From Fabrea salina (lineage: Eukaryota > Ciliophora > Heterotrichea > Heterotrichida > Fabreidae), in NCBI GenBank assembly GCA_022984795.1, contig JALIHJ010000006.1, positions 62,001 to 126,000 of the forward strand: a stretch of DNA of 64,000 nucleotides, read 5' to 3'. This document shows, piece by piece, positions 55,401 through 61,836 of this stretch (positions within the stretch are counted from its first letter, which is position 1; each line of letters opens with the position of its first letter). The notes below the pieces were generated by a model. The model did no database searches. It saw only the letters and a list, made by a program, of their open reading frames with translations, and was not told where the DNA came from. The translations under genes and the position numbers were made by a program.

Positions 55401-58400
55401 AAGGCTTTGGGGCATGAAGCTAGACAAGAGCCTTTGTGTAAAGAGTACCCTGATACGCACGAAGTGCAAAAGTCAACAGAACCTGAGCACGTTTTGCAAG
55501 GGGACTTGCAGTCTAAGCAAGTGCTGCCTTCAGTGATAGTTACCTCTTCTTCACAAGTCTCTACACAAGAGTAGTTATGCAGAAACATTCCCTCTTCGCA
55601 CTCAGTGCACTTGTTTACTGAGTTTTCACACTTTTTGCAAGAAGAGTTGCAGTCAAAGCACTCTTTATTTTGGATGATTGTAGTTCCTTGCTCGCAAGAG
55701 TCCACACACTGATGGTTATACAAGTACTGTTCTTCAGGACAAGAAGTGCACTTGGTAGCTTCAGTTTCGCAAGTAACACAAGAGTCACTGCATGCCAAGC
55801 AAGAAAAGTTAGTTGAAATATAGGTGTTAGATGGGCATTCAGACTTGCACTCGGTACCGTATAGGTAAGGAAACTCTCCGTTTCTGGTACAAGAAGTGCA
55901 GGTTTGAGTGGTGGTTTTACAAGCTTTGCATGAAGGGTGGCACTCAACACAAGTTTTAGAGTTGTCTAGGTCAATAAAACCCTCTTTGCAAGTTTCGTGG
56001 CATTCGCCTTCCCAGTAGTAAGGTTTCTGAGAATCACTAATGCAAGAAAGGCAGTTGCTAGGAGTGTTTTCGCAAGTTGCACAAGGAGAGTAGCACACAA
56101 ACTCGACCACTTTAGAACTGTCTGCTTGGATAGGGTACCCATCTTGGGTGTTTGTAGTTATTTCAAAGCCAGAAGAAGATCCAACTTTGTTGTAGTTCTG
56201 CAAATTTAAGATTGAAAAAGATACTTGTGCTGGGTAAAAGTCCTCTTCAGAAAATAAGTAGACTGAAATTCTGTTGTCTCCTGTGTTTGTGCACACAACA
56301 TAGTCTTCTTGCTTGCAGCTGTAGTTCTCTAGTATAGTGATTTGATCTGGGAATTTAACTTGGATGTACCCGTTTTTAGGAATCACTAAGCTAGGTTTAA
56401 CTGTAAAAAAATACTCAGTAGTTTCAGATATTCCTCGGGACTGTGAAGTCGCATTTACTACTTCTAAAGAAGCAGGTGTATTGGCTGTTACTCTCAGGTC
56501 TGAAGTTTTGGAGTCTATAAAGTAAGATTCTATTTTGGTGTAGAACTTAAAACTTCCAGAGGGCTTTGTAGAACTTGGGTTTTGGATATTTTTAACCTTA
56601 AAAGACATTTGAGCAGTAGCAGTGTCTTTTGTGAGAGAAATGGAAACTATGAGTTTTTGGTTTTCTTTAGAACAAGAAATGGTTCTGATCTGTATACTAT
56701 CAGTGTTGCATTCAGGTGAGTCTGGGATAATAACTTCTTCAGGAGGAATGATCTCTACTGAACCTCCGTCGTAAAAAAGATTGCGGGGTTTGAAAGTAAA
56801 GGTATAGTCAGCTTTTTGAGCAACATCTGAGTTAGAAGTTTCTATAAAGCACTCATTTAACTCGTGTGGGTCTTGCATAGTTAGGGTAATTCCTGAACTC
56901 TTGGACTCTATTAAGTAGTTTCCTGACCTAGTTTCTACTTCAAACGAAGAAGAGGGTTTGGTGGTTCGCGGGTTTCTAATGCCTTCAATAGTGAAAGAAA
57001 GCACACCTGGTTCAAACCTGGACTCTTCAAAGCCCTTTGAAACATGAATGGAGTTAGGAGTGTTTTCGCACTCAAAGCCTGGCTCATAGCCTATGGGGTT
57101 AAGGCAGTTGTTTTCTAAAACTAACAACTCAATTTCTTCTGGAAGTTTTACAAAGACACTTCCTTTCAAAGGAATGGGGTGTGAGGTTGTAATTGTGAAC
57201 CTGTAACTAGCAACTTCTCCTGTAACTAGGGTGTTAGGGGTTACTTCCATACTTTGCAAAGTAGCTGGCTGGGCTTCTATAAGCAAAGTTTCATCTTTAG
57301 CAATTTGGTAGTTAAAACTTGAGTCAGGAAAGGTTTGGATAAGGATGGGGTCAGAGGGCTCAGGAGTCTCTGGGTTAGTTATGTCCTTTACTTGTAATTC
57401 TATGTTCCCAGAAGTGTAACTCTCAGAAAACCCATTAGTAACCCAGATGTACTTGTTGTCAGTTACTTCACACAACGAGGTGCTTTTGAGCACACTTGAG
57501 TCAGGAATAAAAAAGCACTCTTTTTGTGGATGGTTTTCAGCTGAAATTTGCTGAGGCAGAGTAATCTTAATGGAGCCTCCTGAAGGAACTGTAACTGAAG
57601 ATTCAAAGGAAAAGGTATAAATAGTTTTTGCGTTGATAGTTAAGTCTTGAACAGTTACTTTTGTGTTTACTAAAGCAGAAGGAGATGCTGTGAACGAGAG
57701 TAAGTTGTCTTCCTGAGTTTGGCAGATTTCTCCGTTTGAGTCTTTTATAAGTATCTTAATGTAGTCAGTGGGCTTGGTAGTTGGAGGGTTTTGGATTTGC
57801 TTAACTACAAAGCTGATGTATTCCATGGATTCTAAGTCTGAGTTAAAACCCTCTGAAATGCTGATGACTGAACCTGAAACTGAAAACTGAGGGTTAGGCC
57901 TAATTCCAAATATTCCTTGTATTTCAGTGGTAAAGTTTGGGTCAACTGTAAACTCGTTTTCAGGAAAAGTTAGTTCTAGTGTAGCTTGGGTGTGCACTGG
58001 AAGTTGGCAATTCATCCCAAATTCGTAGTTGGACTTTGAGTAAACAATTTCAGAACTTTTCACTTCAAAATTGGACAAGTTTATTATGTTTGGCTTGCTA
58101 ACTTTAAACAAAATGCTTTGGGCCTCTTGTAGAACTCCAGTTCCAAGCCCTGTTTTAAGCACAAACCCTGTGTAAGTAGCTGTACTTGGGGGGTTTTTAA
58201 TGCCTTCTACACTAAACTCCAAACTTCCTTGTGCTTCTTGAGAAAGGCTTAACTTCAACTCATTAGAAGCACACTGGCAGTTTGAAAGCACTTCGAGGTT
58301 TCTAACACCTAAGCACGTTTGAGTCTCTCCACAGTAGTTTGTCTCTAAAGCAGTCCAGTCAGGAAATTCCAGTGAAATAAACCCACCTGCAGGAATTTGA

Positions 58401-58921
58401 TAGTCACTTTGGAAGCTAATTTTCCAAGTTGAAACTTCGCCCGCAATGTCACTACTTGACTGGATTCCAGGAGTAGCAGACATTGCTATGGGATCGTAAG
58501 TTTTTTGGAGTCCAGAAGCTTTAGACTCCAGCTGAGATCCGTCACTGGAAAAGGATTTTACTACAAAAGAGTCTGAAGTCCCTGAATAATCTGGATTGTT
58601 GATTTCAAAAGCATCAACGTAAAAAGTGTTGCTTGCTTGGGGAAAGCACCCCTCAACTAAGAGGCTCTGTCCAGAAAAGTAGCAGTTAGGAATGCAGTTT
58701 TCACTTAGGTTTGACTCACAAGCCACATTTCGGTCCTCGAGGTTACTGAAGATTCCTGGAAAAGTTATTTCAAGTTTTCCGCCGCTATCAATCTCAGAAA
58801 CCGTTTTGAAAGCAAACCTGTAGGTAGTCTGGGTTCTTATATCTAAGGTTTGAGGACTTATATTGACGTCCCTGAACGCAGCACAGTTAACTAGTAGCAC
58901 CAGCAAAAACACAAACTCCAT
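52490..58921 (-). CDS. 2143-aa surface protein: beta modules, furin-like Cys repeats, membrane core, repeated cytosolic module
   Basis: Signal peptide MEFVFLLVLLVNCAA. Residues about 20-930 are seven similar ~120-residue beta modules, each opening like a YxF strand (TYRFAFK, TWKISFQ, NYEFGMN, IYTFSFE, SYRFTIT, DYTFTFK, EYFFTVK) and closing with NP.TT.PS..F. Residues about 940-1370 are furin/growth-factor-receptor-type Cys repeats (CxxC...C..CxxG...), then one LNR/Notch-like repeat (CTLEKRQNDICDPECNVRAC). About six membrane helices follow (1430-1645), then a ~500-residue cytosolic tail with four copies of a V.H..TG..L.VKK.F module and an acidic PTQ repeat. Looks like an adhesion or sensory receptor; no family name known. 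Confidence 0.85.
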   Translation of the reverse strand: MEFVFLLVLLVNCAAFRDVNISPQTLDIRTQTTYRFAFKTVSEIDSGGKLEITFPGIFSNLEDRNVACESNLSENCIPNCYFSGQSLLVEGCFPQASNTFYVDAFEINNPDYSGTSDSFVVKSFSSDGSQLESKASGLQKTYDPIAMSATPGIQSSSDIAGEVSTWKISFQSDYQIPAGGFISLEFPDWTALETNYCGETQTCLGVRNLEVLSNCQCASNELKLSLSQEAQGSLEFSVEGIKNPPSTATYTGFVLKTGLGTGVLQEAQSILFKVSKPNIINLSNFEVKSSEIVYSKSNYEFGMNCQLPVHTQATLELTFPENEFTVDPNFTTEIQGIFGIRPNPQFSVSGSVISISEGFNSDLESMEYISFVVKQIQNPPTTKPTDYIKILIKDSNGEICQTQEDNLLSFTASPSALVNTKVTVQDLTINAKTIYTFSFESSVTVPSGGSIKITLPQQISAENHPQKECFFIPDSSVLKSTSLCEVTDNKYIWVTNGFSESYTSGNIELQVKDITNPETPEPSDPILIQTFPDSSFNYQIAKDETLLIEAQPATLQSMEVTPNTLVTGEVASYRFTITTSHPIPLKGSVFVKLPEEIELLVLENNCLNPIGYEPGFECENTPNSIHVSKGFEESRFEPGVLSFTIEGIRNPRTTKPSSSFEVETRSGNYLIESKSSGITLTMQDPHELNECFIETSNSDVAQKADYTFTFKPRNLFYDGGSVEIIPPEEVIIPDSPECNTDSIQIRTISCSKENQKLIVSISLTKDTATAQMSFKVKNIQNPSSTKPSGSFKFYTKIESYFIDSKTSDLRVTANTPASLEVVNATSQSRGISETTEYFFTVKPSLVIPKNGYIQVKFPDQITILENYSCKQEDYVVCTNTGDNRISVYLFSEEDFYPAQVSFSILNLQNYNKVGSSSGFEITTNTQDGYPIQADSSKVVEFVCYSPCATCENTPSNCLSCISDSQKPYYWEGECHETCKEGFIDLDNSKTCVECHPSCKACKTTTQTCTSCTRNGEFPYLYGTECKSECPSNTYISTNFSCLACSDSCVTCETEATKCTSCPEEQYLYNHQCVDSCEQGTTIIQNKECFDCNSSCKKCENSVNKCTECEEGMFLHNYSCVETCEEEVTITEGSTCLDCKSPCKTCSGSVDFCTSCVSGYSLHKGSCLASCPKAFTSVEGVCEECSAECLACQGEVNYCTECEDSKYKYKGRCINSCPEGETVPVESECVSCVDGCETCYETADNCGSCQDGYVLNNGSCIKSCPENKVQVNKECRDCDPICDTCAGTPFNCTVCAGDLLQYQNQCLLSCPANVTVEIGQECLSCEYPCITCKDQTTYCLTCEEGLLQFQGNCLSSCPSSYEEYQGTCVPKQLAEGECAKGCTLEKRQNDICDPECNVRACNFDEELCLEYLGERSITYSERLPVEESPFPFSSIGLCGLGVVGVSKLISGSTLHIAGSVGVLGFLEATSWLVLLGFLGSADTVKGRELLEEQGQITLSVVVVVSVVVFNFSVNFLFVYLFYKRVLRDDDILRIWTNTYKKTTRCVVLVCLFWSFLFIRIIYSRIFRLNKFSAQLDRKVHLFKPLVYITYLWLGLVSIPMICILVYVLSCFSTGNIVFLVALDTFIVTCLTTLVVVADLVLMNNDIKKESEQFRPKKTLVTVETDNLQVENFRIFQGLKNNFDFQLENFKVCSIPENTLTERSLLESTNKTSQLPEPESELVSKFQEKEFTLMPENISPNLDSSYEFIDESNEPQLLETISEESCLELSEAEVDEFDPECVRVMHRPSGRKILVKKSFEDSDGEKLNSSMYEILEIESDVHYGVLKRYNSEKVLRAKRSFQGARIMDVQMKLCDKWMVGRVVENEEDFDFENAVLDSKDPECVVVLHKVTGNYLRVKKTFQRSKKIDPFSGKSSSELVESYSSLKVSSSDLREAWVSSEGSKVKVRRNFLGGVVLDILNIEDLRSFMEQQGVTPDFDDESNEELFEGLFLEYSQETSQEALQEPTQESPEEPTQESPEEPTQDSPEEPTQDPMQDLPKERTEELPEEPHQYLIFDKIDYSKDSPFKSRRKKSKRSSKASTPRNYSQESFRSAEGIYLQRLRTPSPPKTRQKSKANQESFSKKTSILHLRNQPSGMDIEVLRRRI
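52836..52922 (-). repeat. 24-bp tandem repeat in the 2143-aa gene
   Basis: About 3.6 copies of a 24-bp unit coding for ESPEEPTQ-type repeats in the acidic end of the cytosolic tail. The units differ at only a few positions, consistent with slippage. Confidence 0.85.
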
Positions 58922-58924
58922 AAT
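58922..58924. promoter_or_regulatory. 3-bp spacer between divergent start codons
   Basis: CAT (58919-58921), AAT, ATG (58925-58927). Both starts are well supported: signal peptide on the minus gene and a UBA domain on the plus gene. Confidence 0.75.
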
Positions 58925-60076
58925 ATGGATCCAAACTCGTTAAGTCCAGCTCAGCAAGAAACTCTTTTGAACTTCCAAGCTATTACTGAGAACTACGACA
59001 CTTCTTTGTGCGTAGAGTTACTTATGAGGCACAATTGGGACATCGGCGCAGCTTCCAACGAGTATTTTGCAAATCCTCAAAGCAGACCAAGGCCCCAGCC
59101 CAGAAACTCCTCTTCCTCTTGGTTCGGAAAACTTACCTCAGGAATTTCAAGCTTTGTTCAGAAAACTTGGAAGTCTATTATTCCTGATGAAATCAGGGGC
59201 GATGAGTCTACTTCTGCTAGGGACTTTGTCCAGAGACTCAGTGAAATAACTTTGGAGCACCCTGACTTTGGAACGAAGCAACTCAGCTTGATGGTGAAAG
59301 AAGCCTATGAAATCGACAAGCCTTTGCTGATTTACGTGTCTTCTAGAGAAATTGATAGTGACTTCTTAAGAGAAGCACTTTGCTCTGAGGTAGCAAAAGC
59401 AATGATTGATCCTAATTACTTAGCCTGGGGAGTTGAAGCTGACTCCAAAGACGGAGAACTTGCCATGAAGATTCTGGGAGTGGAAGCACTGCCATGCATA
59501 GCTGCAGTTAAAGTAGACAACGTAAACAGACCCCAAATCCTAAACAAGATAGAAGGACTAGTGGACCTTTCCACACTTGTAGAGTTTTTGGACACCGAAA
59601 GCATGAGTCTAGAACCCCAGGAAATTCCCGAAGACCCTTTTCTAAGGCAAGAAAGATTCATCAGGGAACAACAAGAAAAAGAACTGAAGGAAGCCGAAGA
59701 AATAGTGCGCAAGCAACAAAAAGCTGAAAGAGAACGACAAGAAAAACTTAAGCAAGAAGAAGCCGAAAAAAAAAGAATTGAAGAAGAAAAAGAAAAAGCC
59801 AAACAAGAAAAACTAGCTAAAGTTGGCGAAGAACCCCCAGAAGGCCCTGAGGTGGCCCACATTTCTTTCAGACTGCCAACTGGCCAGAAGCAAGAAAGGA
59901 GGTTTTTTAAAAACCAAACCGTCCATACACTCTACGACTACATTGCCACTTTGGACTTAGAAAGCCACGAAATAGTAACTGGGTTTCCTTTAGCAGTGCT
60001 CAGTAACTTAGAAAACACCCTGGAAGCCGAAGGATTGTTCCCTAAAGCCGTGGTACACATCAGACAGCCTATGTAA
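58925..60076 (+). CDS. UBA-UAS-UBX protein, FAF2/UBXD8-like
   Basis: A 383-aa protein: N-terminal UBA-like domain (SPAQQETLLNFQAITENYDTSLCVELLMRHNWDIGAASNEYF), a linker with no clear hairpin membrane anchor, a thioredoxin-like UAS domain (about 105-230, LLIYVSSREIDSDF), a charged helix, and a C-terminal UBX domain (about 300-383: ISFRLPTGQKQERRF) with the typical FP loop (GFPLAVL). UBX proteins recruit p97/CDC48 to ubiquitinated cargo. FAF2 sits on the ER or lipid droplets; without the hairpin, FAF1-like soluble function is also possible. Confidence 0.9.
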   Translation: MDPNSLSPAQQETLLNFQAITENYDTSLCVELLMRHNWDIGAASNEYFANPQSRPRPQPRNSSSSWFGKLTSGISSFVQKTWKSIIPDEIRGDESTSARDFVQRLSEITLEHPDFGTKQLSLMVKEAYEIDKPLLIYVSSREIDSDFLREALCSEVAKAMIDPNYLAWGVEADSKDGELAMKILGVEALPCIAAVKVDNVNRPQILNKIEGLVDLSTLVEFLDTESMSLEPQEIPEDPFLRQERFIREQQEKELKEAEEIVRKQQKAERERQEKLKQEEAEKKRIEEEKEKAKQEKLAKVGEEPPEGPEVAHISFRLPTGQKQERRFFKNQTVHTLYDYIATLDLESHEIVTGFPLAVLSNLENTLEAEGLFPKAVVHIRQPM

Positions 60077-60094
60077 TGAGTCTTAAATAATAAA

Positions 60095-61828
60095 ATGCAT
60101 ATACTGCTGCTCCTAAGTTTGGCCTTAGCAGACGAAAGAACTCACACTTACGAAACAGGAGAAGAAGTGATTCTGTGGTTTAACAAAGTCTCTCCTTTCA
60201 ACAACCCTCAAGAAAGTTACTCTTACAGCAAGTTGCCTTTGTGCCGCGGACCTCGCAAAGAACACTTGTACGCACCGGGCTTAGGAGAAGCTATAGAAGG
60301 CAATGAACTCATTGACAGCGGAATGGACTTGAAGTTTCTTGAGAACTCGCCTTCACAAGCTTTCTGCACCAAAAAACTCAGCCGCAGCGACGTAAGGGTC
60401 TTAGTGGACGCAATTAAAAGGGAATTCTGGATTCAGCTCTACATGGACGACCTACCTTTGTGGAGCGAACTAGGCAAAATCGATGGGGCTTCAGGTGACG
60501 TTTATATTTTTACTCACTACTTTTTAGTAGTTTCTTACAACGAAAACAATATAATCCAAGCACGCATCCAGCCTGAAAAACTCGTCAAGATCTACGATAA
60601 CTCAGCAAAGACAAAAGCTGCTGACTCTTTGCAACTGTCTTATTCAATCACTTGGCAGTTCACAGAAACTCCTTTTTCTCGTAGATTTGAAGCTTACTTG
60701 GACCCTGGGTTCTTCGAAAATAACATTCACTGGTTTTCAATCATCAACTCTTTGCTCATGGTAGTGCTTCTGTGTGGCTTGGTAGGACTTATTCTCTTCC
60801 GAACTCTTAGCAAAGACTATGCAAGGTACGCTGCACAAGAATTCGAACCTGATGTCCTTGTAGAGTCTTCTGGGTGGAAACAAGTTGCAGGGGAAGTCCT
60901 CACTCCACCAGCTCACCTTTACATATTCACAGGTCTTTACAGCACTGGCTGGCAACTCTTAGGAGTGGTGGCAATGGTGCTTGTAGCCTGTGTGATTCAT
61001 CCTATGTACACTGAAAGGGGCTCTTTAACTAGTCTTATACTGGTGAGTTACTGCTTGATGGGCTTTTTAGGAGGGTTCACTTGCGGAAAGTTTTACACAG
61101 AAAACAACGGCAAAAAGTGGATAGGCACAACTATAGTTAGTATGTTGCTTTTGCCAAGTGTAGTGTTTTTGTTTGGGATTTCACTGAACACCTTAGCTTT
61201 GATTTACTCCTCAACAGCAGCAGTGCCTTTTCTGAACATGTTGGAAATTCTAGCAATGCTGGTGTTTATATACGGGCCCTTGTTTTTAGTAGGAGCTGTT
61301 TTGGGCAAAAGACTAGGACTTAAAAAAGGGCTCAGTCTCAAGTACAACTTAGTGGCTCCGCCTATCCTTAAGGAAAAGAAGTGGTACAACGAACCTGCTT
61401 TCCTCGTTTTGATTGGGGGACTTATACCTTTTGGGTCGGTTTCTGTGGAGATATACTTTATTTTCACCTCTTTTTGGAACTACAAGTTTTACTACGTGTA
61501 CGGGTTTGCAATACTGGCCTTTGTGCTTCTGGTGTTTTCGTTGGTGTGTGTTTCGATAGTGTGCACGTACATGGTTTTGAATTCAGAAGACTACAGGTGG
61601 CACTGGGTGAGTTTCATGAGTTCAGGGAGTTTAGGTTTGTACTTATACTTCTACTCGTGTTACTACTACCTCTTCAAAACCAAAATGACAGGTTACTTCC
61701 AGTTTGCTTTTTACTTTGGGTACACTGGGTTGGCTAGTTTCTTTCTTTTCTTGCTTGCAGGTGCTATAGGCTACGCTGGGTCTTCTTTCTTCGTTAAACA
61801 AATTTACAAAAATATTAAAAGTGACTAA
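60095..61828 (+). CDS. TM9SF/endomembrane protein 70
   Basis: A 577-aa nonaspanin. Signal peptide (MHILLLLSLALA), a luminal domain (VILWFNKVSPFNNPQESYSY.KLPLCRGP) and nine membrane helices from about residue 210, with conserved segments such as LYIFTGLYSTGWQLLG, SVSVEIYFIFTSFW and YSCYYYLF. The C-terminus ends NIKSD, a KxD COPI-type retrieval motif usual in TM9SF. Nonaspanins act in Golgi/endosome sorting, adhesion and phagocytosis in protists. Confidence 0.96.
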   Translation: MHILLLLSLALADERTHTYETGEEVILWFNKVSPFNNPQESYSYSKLPLCRGPRKEHLYAPGLGEAIEGNELIDSGMDLKFLENSPSQAFCTKKLSRSDVRVLVDAIKREFWIQLYMDDLPLWSELGKIDGASGDVYIFTHYFLVVSYNENNIIQARIQPEKLVKIYDNSAKTKAADSLQLSYSITWQFTETPFSRRFEAYLDPGFFENNIHWFSIINSLLMVVLLCGLVGLILFRTLSKDYARYAAQEFEPDVLVESSGWKQVAGEVLTPPAHLYIFTGLYSTGWQLLGVVAMVLVACVIHPMYTERGSLTSLILVSYCLMGFLGGFTCGKFYTENNGKKWIGTTIVSMLLLPSVVFLFGISLNTLALIYSSTAAVPFLNMLEILAMLVFIYGPLFLVGAVLGKRLGLKKGLSLKYNLVAPPILKEKKWYNEPAFLVLIGGLIPFGSVSVEIYFIFTSFWNYKFYYVYGFAILAFVLLVFSLVCVSIVCTYMVLNSEDYRWHWVSFMSSGSLGLYLYFYSCYYYLFKTKMTGYFQFAFYFGYTGLASFFLFLLAGAIGYAGSSFFVKQIYKNIKSD

Positions 61829-61836
61829 ATTAAACG

